A stretch of DNA of 64,000 nucleotides. It comes from Sphaerimonospora sp050942215. GTDB taxonomy: Bacteria > Actinomycetota > Actinomycetes > Streptosporangiales > Streptosporangiaceae. The number at the start of each line of letters is the position of its first letter. The stretch's first letter is position 1. The DNA lies in contig NZ_CP192056.1 of the NCBI RefSeq assembly GCF_050942215.1, positions 5,394,001-5,458,000 of the forward strand. The letters are read 5' to 3'. The translations under genes were made by a program, and so were the position numbers. The notes under the pieces are model-generated. The model did no database searches, was not told the origin of the DNA, and saw only the letters and a list, made by a program, of their open reading frames with translations. Shown here in pieces: positions 19,433 through 27,533 of this stretch.

Positions 19433-19691
19433 GTGATCTTGCAATTACTCGCAGGCTTCCCATCTGACCTGCGGTTCCACCCTCGCTGATCTTGCAGAAA
19501 CTCTCTCGATCACACTCTGACCCGCACATCCACCTTCCGTGATCTTGCACTCTCTACTGCAAGATCACGAAAGACGAATATGCAGGTGGGGGCACATCCT
19601 CGCCAGTTTCTGCAAGATCACGGAGAGGATCTGCCCAGCTCACAGCGGACGTGTGCGAGAATTCGCAAGATCACGGCGGAGGCAAGATCAC
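19433..19691. repeat. Head-to-head array of seven GTGATCTTGCA elements with 53-bp period
   Basis: GTGATCTTGCA occurs at 19433, 19486 (first base changed) and 19539, each 53 bases apart. The reverse complement occurs at 19558, 19611 and 19664 (first base changed), again 53 bases apart, and a seventh partial copy lies at 19681. The 42-base spacers are diverged but show related blocks when the right half is reversed, so the array looks like decayed 53-bp tandem units arranged symmetrically around 19553. It fills the gap between convergent xseA and asnB. Confidence 0.9.
19538..19569. terminator. Bidirectional hairpin at the centre of the 53-bp array
   Basis: CGTGATCTTGCA pairs with TGCAAGATCACG around an 8-base loop, a perfect 12-bp stem. 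It is placed between converging genes and could terminate both. Confidence 0.7.
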
Positions 19692-19707
19692 GGCGGAGGG
19701 TTAGAGA

Positions 19708-21552
19708 CTAGAGGGCGAGGCGGGTGCCGTAGTCCTCCAACCAGGCGTTGAACTGCAGAAGACCCTCGATCGCCGACCGGGCTCCCTGGAAACTGACCGC
19801 ACCCACGGGCTGGTCGAGCACGTCGCGGATCTTCCTCGTGTCCACCAGCGGCGCAGCGGCGAAGTCGCCGCCCGCGATCAGGTCGGCCAGCTCGGTGCGC
19901 AGCGCCTGCTCGTATGCCGGGTCCTGGGTCGAGGGGTAGGGAACCTTGCGGCGCTCGACCACCGAGCGCGGCAGCACGTCCCCCACCGCGGCGCGCAGCA
20001 GGCTTTTCTCCCGTCCGTCGAAGGTCTTCATCGCCCACGGCGTGTTGAAGACGTACTGCACGAGCCGGTGGTCGCAGAACGGCACCCGCACCTCCAGGCC
20101 GACGGCCATGCTCATCCGGTCCTTGCGGTCGAGCAGGATCTGTACGAACCGGGTGAGGTGCAGGTAGCCGATCTCCCTCATCCGCTTCTCCAGGCCGGTC
20201 TCGCCCGGAAGCCGCGGCACCTCGGCCAGTGCCTGCTGATAACCGTCGGCCCGGTAGGCGGGCAGGTCGATCTTGCGCAGCAGGTGCTCGTCGAGGAAGC
20301 GGCCCCGCGTCGACTGCTCGGCTATGCCCGGGATGGCGAGCCAGGGGAAGGTGTCGGCGTTGACGGCGGCCGGCTCGTGGAACCAGCGGTATCCACCGAA
20401 CACCTCGTCGGCCGACTCCCCCGACAACGCCACCGTCGAGTGGCAGCGGATCGCCTTGAACAGCAGGTACAGCGAGGTGTCCAGGTCGCCGAGGCCCAGC
20501 GGCAGGTCGCGGGCCCGCAGCGCGGCGGCCCGCACATCACGGTCCATCAGGTCGGCCGAGTTCAGCACGATGTCACGGTGATCGGAGCCGACGTGACGTA
20601 CGACGTCCTGGACGTACGGGGTGTCGGGGGTGTCGCGCATGTCGTCGGGCTGGAAGTTCTCCGCGTATCCGGTGAAGTCCACGGAGAACGACCGGACCCT
20701 TCCCCAGTCCTTCAGCGCGCGGGCGGCGAGCGCGGTCACCGCGCTGGAGTCGAGGCCGCCGGAGAGCAGCGTGCACAGGGGTACGTCGGAGATGAGCTGG
20801 CGGGCGATGATGTCGTCGAGCAGCCCGCGGACGGTACGTATGGTCGTGGGCAGGTCATCGGTGTGCTCGCGGGCCTCCAGCCGCCAGTAGCGGTGCCCGC
20901 CGACGCCCTCCCGGCGCACCCGGACGATATGACCGGGGCGCACCTCGTGCATGCCCCGGAAGACCGCGTGCTGCGGTGTCTTCACGAAGGCCAGCAGCTC
21001 ACGCAGGCCGTCGGCGTCGACGACCCGTTCCGCGAGCGGATTGGCGAGGATGGCCTTGGGCTCCGAGCCGAACAGCACCCCCTGCGGCGTCGGGTAGTAG
21101 TAGAGCGGTTTGATGCCCATCCGATCGCGGACCAGCAGCAGCTCCTCGCGCCTGGCGTCCCAGATCGCGAACGCGTACATGCCGTTGAGGTGCTCGACGA
21201 GGTCCTCGCCCCACTCCAGGTACGCCTCCAGCACGACCTCGGTGTCGCTCTGGGTGCGGAAACCATGGCCGAGCCCGATGAGCTCGGTGCGCAGTTCCCG
21301 GAAGTTGTAGACCTCCCCGCTGTAGGTCAACGCGGCCACGGTCTCGCCGTCCCGCTCGACGAGCATGGGCTGTCTCCCGCCTTCGACGTCGATGACGGCC
21401 AGTCGCCGGTGGCCGAACGCGACGTGCCGACCGAACCAGGTCTCCCCGGCGTCGGGTCCCCGGCACGCCATCGTGTCCGTCATGGCCTGCACCGTCTCCT
21501 GCTCCAACCGGAGATCTCGCCCGTAGTCGACCCAGCCGCTGATGCCACACAT
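19708..21552 (-). CDS. asnB: Asparagine synthase (glutamine-hydrolysing)
   Basis: A 614-residue class-B asparagine synthetase. The start is set at ATG 21550-21552 because it places the essential nucleophile Cys at position 2 (MCGISGWVDYG); the frame extends further upstream but would bury it. Residues 2-210 are the Ntn glutaminase domain. The synthetase domain carries the PP-loop LLSGGLDSSAVTAL and ALSGESADEVFGGYRW. It converts Asp, Gln and ATP to Asn; members of the family also amidate secondary metabolites, but no such cluster is present. It is divergent from xseB. Confidence 0.93.
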   Translation of the reverse strand: MCGISGWVDYGRDLRLEQETVQAMTDTMACRGPDAGETWFGRHVAFGHRRLAVIDVEGGRQPMLVERDGETVAALTYSGEVYNFRELRTELIGLGHGFRTQSDTEVVLEAYLEWGEDLVEHLNGMYAFAIWDARREELLLVRDRMGIKPLYYYPTPQGVLFGSEPKAILANPLAERVVDADGLRELLAFVKTPQHAVFRGMHEVRPGHIVRVRREGVGGHRYWRLEAREHTDDLPTTIRTVRGLLDDIIARQLISDVPLCTLLSGGLDSSAVTALAARALKDWGRVRSFSVDFTGYAENFQPDDMRDTPDTPYVQDVVRHVGSDHRDIVLNSADLMDRDVRAAALRARDLPLGLGDLDTSLYLLFKAIRCHSTVALSGESADEVFGGYRWFHEPAAVNADTFPWLAIPGIAEQSTRGRFLDEHLLRKIDLPAYRADGYQQALAEVPRLPGETGLEKRMREIGYLHLTRFVQILLDRKDRMSMAVGLEVRVPFCDHRLVQYVFNTPWAMKTFDGREKSLLRAAVGDVLPRSVVERRKVPYPSTQDPAYEQALRTELADLIAGGDFAAAPLVDTRKIRDVLDQPVGAVSFQGARSAIEGLLQFNAWLEDYGTRLAL

Positions 21553-21662
21553 ACCGCCGCCCCCGTCGATGTACCGCCACATCCGTACGGAACCCAGCAA
21601 ACGGAACATACATACCCAAAGGGGACATCCTTAAGGGTGGGCACTCCACTACGAGCAGCGAT

Positions 21663-22007
21663 ATGTCGGCGGCGGCATCTATCGTGGGGGCCGTGGCCCA
21701 GGAAACGAGCACGACGAAGAGCACGACGAAGAGCGGCGCCGGAAACACGGCGAAGCAGGATTCTCAGCAGTTTTCGGCGGAGCAGACCCCGTCGTACGAG
21801 CAGGCGCGCGAGGAGCTCACCGAGGTGGTGCGCCGCCTGGAGACCGGCGGGCTGACGCTCGAGCAGTCCATCGAACTATGGGAGCGCGGCGAGCGGTTGG
21901 CCGCCATCTGCGAGGAGTGGCTTCAGGGAGCGCGCGCGAAGCTGGCGACCGCGATCGCCCAGCGACAGGAACCCCAGCGGAACGGCCCGGCGGACGCCCC
22001 CTTCTGA
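21663..22007 (+). CDS. xseB: Exodeoxyribonuclease VII small subunit
   Basis: A 114-residue protein, or about 103 residues if GTG 21696 behind a GGGGG-like site is used. The last 75 residues carry the XseB signature (YEQAREELTEVVRRLETGG, then LEQSIELWERGERL and CEEWLQGARAKL), two helices that bind the large subunit. The Ser/Thr/Lys-rich N-terminus is not part of the family core. It converges with the DUF4245 gene. Confidence 0.9.
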   Translation: MSAAASIVGAVAQETSTTKSTTKSGAGNTAKQDSQQFSAEQTPSYEQAREELTEVVRRLETGGLTLEQSIELWERGERLAAICEEWLQGARAKLATAIAQRQEPQRNGPADAPF

Positions 22008-22024
22008 CAGCGCCGGCAGGTCTG

Positions 22025-22597
22025 TCAGGACGTGGCCGAGACGGTCGCGGCGGGCCTGGGCTGCGCGACCAGCGACTCTGCGAGAGCGGTGAGCTCCGCC
22101 CAGTCGGCGGTACCCGTGACGACGACGGTGCGATCGGGGAGGATCCGCACCAGCGACCGCTGGTTCTTGTCCTGCCGGATCCGCTCCTGCCAGGTCTCTC
22201 CGTTGATATCGCGGCTTCCGGTGGCCTTGTCGGTGTTGGCCATCCGGTTGGCGAAGTCATCGAGCGGCCGCTCGTCGCTCTGCGCCAGCATCGCGTGCTG
22301 CCGCTGCGCGGTGGCGAAGCCCAGCCGCCAGGTCACGGCGCCGCCCTCGTCGGTGAGGGTCGAGCTGTTCGGCACCCAGTCCGGCAGCACCTCACGCGGC
22401 GACACGATCTCGTACGTCGCGGCCCTCGCGGCGTTGGCCTGGTCGATCGAGTAGTTCACCCGGGGAATGTGCTCGGTCCGGCTCTGCGGTGTGACGAGCA
22501 GAAAAAGCCCGGCGCCGGCGAGGCAGACGAGCACCGCGAACACGTAGCCGTAAATGCCCTGAGTGAACCGTCCCACACGAGCGAGACTACCGGTCAT
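22025..22597 (-). CDS. DUF4245 membrane-anchored protein
   Basis: A 190-residue protein from the Met at 22597, which avoids overlap with the upstream TetR gene. It has one N-terminal membrane helix (GYVFAVLVCLAGAGLFLLV) and an extracytoplasmic domain with PDWVPNSSTL, VTWRLGFATAQRQHAMLAQS and RTVVVTGTADWAELTALAESL, matching the actinobacterial DUF4245 family. Its usual place is beside xseB and glpX, as here. Function unknown. Confidence 0.85.
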   Translation of the reverse strand: MTGSLARVGRFTQGIYGYVFAVLVCLAGAGLFLLVTPQSRTEHIPRVNYSIDQANAARAATYEIVSPREVLPDWVPNSSTLTDEGGAVTWRLGFATAQRQHAMLAQSDERPLDDFANRMANTDKATGSRDINGETWQERIRQDKNQRSLVRILPDRTVVVTGTADWAELTALAESLVAQPRPAATVSATS

Positions 22598-22628
22598 CCG
22601 GGCAGGTGGCCGTACCAGCTCCGGGGGT

Positions 22629-23267
22629 TCAGGGGCGCCGGATACCGCCGATGAGAACAAGCGCCTCCTCGACCACCCGACGGGCCGCCACCGGATCCTC
22701 CGAGAGCGTCACCTCCTGCACGACGGCCGCCAGTGCTCCCGTCACGACGACGACCAGAGCGTCCTCGTGCTCGAAGAGCGCGGCCGTCCGCCTGGCCCAC
22801 TCTCGCAACCGGTCGCGCATGGTGACCTCGAAACCGGGCGGGGCGTCCCCCCTGAGGAACAGCGCGGCCAGATCACGTTCCTCGAGACAGCCCTCCAGAT
22901 AGGCGCGGGCTCCCGCCAGGAACAGCGGCATCGGATCCGTCTCCCCCGCGGCACGGGCGACCCGGACCGCGTCACCGGTCCGCTGCGTCTGCCGCTGCTG
23001 GAACTCGTCGAACAGCGTGAGGTAGAGATCCGCCTTGCCGGAGAAATGGTGATAGAGGCTGCCGACGCTGGCCTCGGCCCGGCGCACCACGTCGGTCACC
23101 CCGGCCTCGGCGAACCCCCGGGTGACGAACACCTCCCTGGCCGCCTCCAGGAGCGCGACCCGCGTGGCCGCACCCCGGGTGGCCATGCCGTGATCCGACG
23201 GGCGAGCCGCCGCCGCGCCGTGGTCCGGCTCGCGCGCCGTCGCCGTCTGCTCCATGTCGCCGCTCAT
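22629..23267 (-). CDS. TetR/AcrR family transcriptional regulator
   Basis: A 212-residue regulator. The N-terminal HTH is visible at about residues 35-80: ALLEAAREVFVTRGFAEAGV followed by EASVGSLYHHFSGKADLYL. The C-terminal ligand domain has no recognised effector signature. It starts about 200 bases from glpX in the opposite direction and 31 bases before the DUF4245 gene, so it may control either neighbour or itself. Confidence 0.9.
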   Translation of the reverse strand: MSGDMEQTATAREPDHGAAAARPSDHGMATRGAATRVALLEAAREVFVTRGFAEAGVTDVVRRAEASVGSLYHHFSGKADLYLTLFDEFQQRQTQRTGDAVRVARAAGETDPMPLFLAGARAYLEGCLEERDLAALFLRGDAPPGFEVTMRDRLREWARRTAALFEHEDALVVVVTGALAAVVQEVTLSEDPVAARRVVEEALVLIGGIRRP

Positions 23268-23465
23268 GTCGGCGAAGGATATCCCGGCCTGTCAGATCCC
23301 GAGCGATCCGGCGGCAAATGGTCTCCGACCAGCGACAACAGGTTCAGACCAATCGGACAAAAAACACTTAAAGAACTACGATCACTAATTGTCCTGATCC
23401 GCCGAGACGACATAAAGACCGGCATGAAGGGCACGAGATAGTGAATCTGACTTTTAAGGGGATCG

Positions 23466-24494
23466 ATGTCTGATCACGTTCCGGCCCCGCTGGCGACCGG
23501 CGAGCACGCACCAGACCGCAACCTGGCTCTCGAGCTGGTCCGGGTGACCGAGGCGGCCGCGATGGCCGCCGCCCGCTGGGTGGGCCGCGGTGACAAGAAC
23601 GGGGCGGACGGCGCCGCCGTCAACGCGATGCGGCAGCTCATCAACACGGTCTCCATGAACGGCTCAGTGGTGATCGGTGAGGGCGAGAAGGACAACGCCC
23701 CGATGCTCTACAACGGCGAGGACGTCGGCGACGGCACCGGCGCCGACTGCGACGTGGCGGTCGACCCGATCGACGGGACCCGGCTGTGCGCGCTCGGCAT
23801 GCACAACGCGATCTCCGTCATCGCGGTCGCCGAACGCGGTTCGATGTACGACCCGTCCGCCGTGTTCTACATGGAGAAGCTCGTGACGGGCCGGCAGGCC
23901 GCCGACAAGGTCGACATCGAGGCGCCGGTCGGCGACAACATCAGGGCGGTCGCCAGGGCCAAGGGCGCCAAGCCGTCCGACGTGACCGTGGTCATCCTCG
24001 ACCGCCCCCGGCACGAGAGCATCGTCAAGGAGATCAGGGAGACCGGTGCGAGGATCAGGTTCATCACCGACGGCGACGTTGCCGGAGCGATCATGGCGGC
24101 CCGCCACGGGACCGGTGTCGACCTGATGCTCGGGATCGGCGGAACCCCGGAGGGCATCATCGCGGCGTGCGCCATGAAGTGCATGGGCGGTGTCATCCAG
24201 GGCAAGCTGTGGCCGCGCGACGACGACGAGCGCCGCCGGGCCACCGACGCCGGGCTCGACCTGAAGCAGGTGCTGACCACCGATGACCTGGTCCGCTCCG
24301 ACGACGTCTTCTTCGCGGCCACCGGAATCACCGACGGCGAGCTGATGCACGGCGTACGCTTCCAGGCCGGCGCCGCCGTCACGCACTCCCTGGTCATGCG
24401 TGGCCGGTCCGGAACGATCCGAAAGATCGAAAGCGAGCACCAGCTCTGGAAGCTGGGCGCCTACAGCGCCATCAACTTCGACACCGCCGTCTGA
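23466..24494 (+). CDS. glpX: Class II fructose-1,6-bisphosphatase
   Basis: A 342-residue GlpX enzyme of gluconeogenesis with the metal/phosphate motifs VIGEGEKDNAPMLYNGE and DPIDGTRLC, GIGGTPEGIIAACAMKCMGG near residue 225, and a full-length C-terminus. AAGGGG precedes the start. The pckG gene, another gluconeogenic enzyme, lies elsewhere in the window. Confidence 0.96.
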   Translation: MSDHVPAPLATGEHAPDRNLALELVRVTEAAAMAAARWVGRGDKNGADGAAVNAMRQLINTVSMNGSVVIGEGEKDNAPMLYNGEDVGDGTGADCDVAVDPIDGTRLCALGMHNAISVIAVAERGSMYDPSAVFYMEKLVTGRQAADKVDIEAPVGDNIRAVARAKGAKPSDVTVVILDRPRHESIVKEIRETGARIRFITDGDVAGAIMAARHGTGVDLMLGIGGTPEGIIAACAMKCMGGVIQGKLWPRDDDERRRATDAGLDLKQVLTTDDLVRSDDVFFAATGITDGELMHGVRFQAGAAVTHSLVMRGRSGTIRKIESEHQLWKLGAYSAINFDTAV

Positions 24495-24595
24495 GCCACA
24501 CCACCGTCCGAGCCACGCCACCGTCCGAAAGCGCCGCCGGGGAGTGTCGGAAAGCGCCGCGCGCAGCCGGGCGTGATCGATCGTTCAGACGCTCC

Positions 24596-25279
24596 CTAAC
24601 GCCGGAAGAAGCCCTTACGCGGTCGTTTCGGGGAGCGGGCCACCACCTTGCCGGCGAAGACGAAGCCCGCCAGTTCGATGACGGGGGCGTCCTGGGCGTG
24701 ATCGGTCGCACCCGGCGGGAGCCGTACCTCGTTCTTGACCGAGCCCACGCGGGCCGAGGGCGCGGTCACGATCCGTACGCCCTCGGGCACGATCAGCGTG
24801 ACCGTGCCGGCCAGCACGGCCAGCTGGACCACGACCCGGCGCGAGCGCAGCAGGGCCTCGCACAGATCCATGGTCACCTTTCCACCCAGGGAGGTGACCG
24901 GCACCTCGGCCGGCACGACCCATCGGCCGGTACGGCTCTCGCTGCGGAACAGGGCCGTGACGGGCCGGTTGTCCATCTGGAACGGCTGGCCCTCCGGAGG
25001 CAGCAGATCGACGGTGAGCCGGGCCAGCTCGCCCAGCGTCCGGGCGGCCCATGCCTGATCGACCCGTTCCCCGTGCTCGTCGAGGGAGAGCCGGCCGTCG
25101 GCGGCCGCCTCGGTCAGCACGGCGATCACCCGTTCCCGGTCCCGGTCCGACGCGCGCAGCTCGCCCGGGTCCGGGGCGCCGGACGCCCGCGGCGTCAGGA
25201 ACGCGGAAATCCACTTGCTCGCCTGGGACTGGAACTCGCTCACGGTATCGAGCGTAAACGGACCCGCCGAAGAACGCAT
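24596..25279 (-). CDS. DUF1707 (SHOCT-like) domain protein with C-terminal beta domain
   Basis: About 227 residues if ATG 25277-25279 is the start; GTG 25243 is an alternative and neither has a strong ribosome site. The DUF1707 motif (LRASDRDRERVIAVLTEAAA, then LDEHGERVDQAWAARTLGEL) lies in the first third. The rest is beta-rich with LAVLAGTVTLIVPEGVRI, as in LiaF/YvqF-type cell-wall-active domains. It probably contributes to envelope sensing. The C-terminus is basic (KRPRKGFFRR). Confidence 0.8.
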   Translation of the reverse strand: MRSSAGPFTLDTVSEFQSQASKWISAFLTPRASGAPDPGELRASDRDRERVIAVLTEAAADGRLSLDEHGERVDQAWAARTLGELARLTVDLLPPEGQPFQMDNRPVTALFRSESRTGRWVVPAEVPVTSLGGKVTMDLCEALLRSRRVVVQLAVLAGTVTLIVPEGVRIVTAPSARVGSVKNEVRLPPGATDHAQDAPVIELAGFVFAGKVVARSPKRPRKGFFRR

Positions 25280-25418
25280 TGACCTGCCGAGCCGGGAAAT
25301 TTGATCTGGCGAGAGAAAAGCGGGACGGCCCGACGTGGACGAGTTCGTCGCCACCCCCGACCCCGACTACACTCCGGATCGTGCAGAGCCCGTTGAGGCA
25401 TGTCAACATGGCCCGCTC

Positions 25419-25434
25419 GGTTAGAGCACAGGAC
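25419..25434 (+). other. tRNA-like fragment (D-arm to anticodon stem)
   Basis: GGTTAGAGCACAGGAC matches the D-loop to anticodon-stem stretch common in bacterial tRNAs and is preceded by a GGCCCG acceptor-like string. The flanking bases do not complete a cloverleaf, so this is at best a relic. It lies at the left edge of the catabolic island. Confidence 0.35.
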
Positions 25435-25544
25435 CGCCCCCGGGCCTCGGAGCCGGTTGGGCGGCACATTCCGACCGCGTTCTGGCGACGCGATGAATCC
25501 ACCGGCTCGTCCGCTCACGCCAGGACGGTCCCTGGCGATCATGG

Positions 25545-26519
25545 CTACAGCGGTGTGGAGCGCTTGATGGGGAAGGCGACGGGGCGAACCGGTGTGCCTG
25601 TCGCGCCCCGTAGTTTGAGACCGGCCGCAACCAGTCCGAACTCGTAGACGCGGTCGGCGGCCAGCGCCTCGAGATCCGCGACCTCCATGATCGCGACTCC
25701 CGCCTCCGCCAGGAGGAAGCAGTGCACAGGGTTCCAATGCACTTCGTCGTCGTGCGGCGTGTACTCGATGCTCGCGGCATCGATGCCCACCATCATCACG
25801 CCACGACGCGCGAGATACTGCGCTCCGCCCAGATCGAGACCAGGATTGGCGGTCAGATACCGTTGTGGATCGGGCCAGGCTCGCATGCGACCGGTACGGA
25901 TGAGGACAACGTCACCGCGCCGGACATCCACCTGGTGCAGGTCCAGCGCCGCATCGAGGTCACGATCCCCAATGGGGTGGCCCGGCGGCAACTCGTCCAC
26001 ACCGTGTAACGCTGCGATATCGAGGAGGATGCCGCGAGCCACGATAGGCGGATGCCGATCCGCGCCGGCCCGTGTCCATCCACGACTGCCAAGATGATCC
26101 CGCGCAGTGAACCCGTTGTAGATGGTATCGCCGTATCCAAAGTGGTTGAGCGCGTCGATGTGGGTGCCGGTATGGGTATACATCGATAGCGCATCCCCCG
26201 AGTACGCCACCATCTCGTTCTGTTCGGCTGGGGCGCCGGGGGCGTTATCCACCCGGGTGCCCTCTGGCGTATGCGTCATCCACACCTGGTAAGGCTGGTC
26301 GCCCGCCGCGACCCACGAGGGCATGCCCACGAAGTAGTCCACAGCGAGGTCGTAGGGGGCGGCGCCGTCGATGCGGGACATGATGGCCTCCCGCGACGCC
26401 GGCGTCATCAGGTTGAGCATACCGATCTCGTCGGCCGACCCGAACGGGCTACGGGAGACGCGCCCCGCGCGCTCGCCCACTGACTCCAGCGCAAGCGCGA
26501 CGACGTCATCGTGACACAA
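25545..26519 (-). CDS. Cyclase-family (kynurenine-formamidase-like) metal-dependent hydrolase
   Basis: A 324-residue protein starting at TTG 26517-26519 behind GGAGGGG. It carries the metal motif YTHTGTHIDALNHFGYGD (HxGTHxDxxxH class, PF04199 family), then DRDLDAALDLHQ, VLIRTGRMRAW and GIDAASIEYTPHDD, which fit that fold throughout. Members hydrolyse amides, cyclic amides or formyl groups. The gene diverges from the SDR gene and shares a palindromic operator/promoter with it. The substrate is not predictable from sequence; kynurenine itself is unlikely because no tryptophan-pathway genes are nearby. Confidence 0.85.
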   Translation of the reverse strand: MCHDDVVALALESVGERAGRVSRSPFGSADEIGMLNLMTPASREAIMSRIDGAAPYDLAVDYFVGMPSWVAAGDQPYQVWMTHTPEGTRVDNAPGAPAEQNEMVAYSGDALSMYTHTGTHIDALNHFGYGDTIYNGFTARDHLGSRGWTRAGADRHPPIVARGILLDIAALHGVDELPPGHPIGDRDLDAALDLHQVDVRRGDVVLIRTGRMRAWPDPQRYLTANPGLDLGGAQYLARRGVMMVGIDAASIEYTPHDDEVHWNPVHCFLLAEAGVAIMEVADLEALAADRVYEFGLVAAGLKLRGATGTPVRPVAFPIKRSTPL

Positions 26520-26556
26520 GCGTTCTCACCCCTCCAGGCTGCATTGCCGCGGGTTT

Positions 26557-26566
26557 TACTATAGTA
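26557..26566. promoter_or_regulatory. Palindrome TACTATAGTA between divergent cyclase and SDR genes
   Basis: A perfect 10-bp palindrome contains TATAGT on both strands, so it can serve as the -10 of both divergent promoters. It lies 38 bases from the cyclase start and 48 from the SDR start. The same core recurs at 37193-37202. Confidence 0.65.
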
Positions 26567-26613
26567 TAGCGTTAGCAACAACGTGACACATGATGACGCC
26601 CGGAAAGGCCGAT

Positions 26614-27384
26614 ATGTCACACTCGATGCAGGGCCGCGTCGCGGTCATCACCGGCGGTGCCAGCGGTATCGGCCGTGCCCTGGCCGGCAGCTACGCTGAA
26701 GTCGGTGTGCGATCGGTGATCGGCTACTACCCCGCCGATCCGCACGATCCAGCGGAGACGGTCGATTTGGTCACGCGCCACGGCGGCCAGTGCGCCGCCA
26801 TTGCGTGCGATGTCCGCTCCAGTGCAGACTGCGAGGCCCTCATCGCACATGCCATGTCACAGTTCGGCCGTGTCGACTATGTGATCGCGAATGCCGGGAT
26901 CCTGCGTCGAAGCCCCATCGGTGACATGACCGACCAGGAATGGTCCGAGGTGCTCGGAACGGACCTCGGCGGAGTGATGCGCATCGTCCGCGCCGCCCTA
27001 CCACACCTCTCCTCCGGCGCCAGCCTCGTCGCGGTCTCATCGATCAGCGGCGGCATCTACGGCTGGCGCGAACGGAGTCACTACACTGCGGCGAAGGCGG
27101 GCATCATCGGCTTTGTCCGCAGCATGGCGGATGAACTGGCTTCACGCGGGATCCGAGCGAACACGGTGATCCCCGGTCTGGTGGCAACACCGCAATCCCT
27201 GGCACTGGACAACTTGGGACCTGAAGGTCTCAGGGCTGCGGCGGAGGGCGTACCGCTGGGCCGGGCAGCCCAGCCGGATGAGGTCGCACGGGTGATCCGG
27301 TTCCTCACCAGCCCGGACGCCTCCTACATCACCGGTGCGGAACTGCGCGTCGATGGCGGGCTCACGATTCGGCAGAACACATGA
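26614..27384 (+). CDS. Short-chain dehydrogenase/reductase
   Basis: A 256-residue classical SDR. ATG 26614 is chosen for the GGAAAGG site 6 bases upstream; an earlier in-frame ATG lacks one. It shows VITGGASGIGRALAG (TGxxxGxG cofactor motif), IANAGIL (NAG), a Ser in VAVSSISGG, and YTAAK (catalytic YxxxK), ending YITGAELRVDGG. It oxidises or reduces an alcohol/ketone with NAD(P). Its stop overlaps the start of the 50-codon ORF by the ATGA arrangement, so it leads an operon with that ORF and the amidase. Confidence 0.92.
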   Translation: MSHSMQGRVAVITGGASGIGRALAGSYAEVGVRSVIGYYPADPHDPAETVDLVTRHGGQCAAIACDVRSSADCEALIAHAMSQFGRVDYVIANAGILRRSPIGDMTDQEWSEVLGTDLGGVMRIVRAALPHLSSGASLVAVSSISGGIYGWRERSHYTAAKAGIIGFVRSMADELASRGIRANTVIPGLVATPQSLALDNLGPEGLRAAAEGVPLGRAAQPDEVARVIRFLTSPDASYITGAELRVDGGLTIRQNT

Positions 27385-27533
27385 CCCAATCCAACACCGA
27401 TCACCGAGGTACGACAATCGAGTTGGAGCGCGAACTGCAGTGCCGATTGCACGAACTCGCCGACACACTGCGCACCTTGCTCGCGGCATCGGGGCGACCC
27501 GGCGAGCCTGTCGTCCCCGCACCGCCATGGTGA
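27381..27533 (+). CDS. 50-residue ORF coupled to SDR and amidase; possible GatC/AtzG-like partner
   Basis: The ATG at 27381 overlaps the SDR stop (ATGA), and the TGA at 27531 overlaps the amidase start (ATGGTGA), so it is translationally coupled at both ends. The product begins MTQSNTDHRG, continues with a charged helix (LERELQCRLHELADTLRTLL) and ends in GEPVVPAPPW. A helix followed by a Pro-rich tail before an amidase recalls GatC and AtzG, small subunits that wrap around amidase-signature enzymes. That homology is inference; the protein is shorter than known AtzG (about 68 residues) and no diagnostic motif is certain. Confidence 0.6.
   Translation: MTQSNTDHRGTTIELERELQCRLHELADTLRTLLAASGRPGEPVVPAPPW

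Noticed and set aside
19433..19691. CRISPR array
   Set aside because: Repeats are only 11 bases, they invert at the centre, spacers are related to each other, and no cas genes are present.
20068..21855. Long plus-strand frame opposite asnB running into xseB
   Set aside because: Shadow of asnB; no domain or ribosome site.
25409..25470. Functional tRNA gene
   Set aside because: Only the D-arm/anticodon-stem string matches; no acceptor or T-arm pairing completes a cloverleaf.
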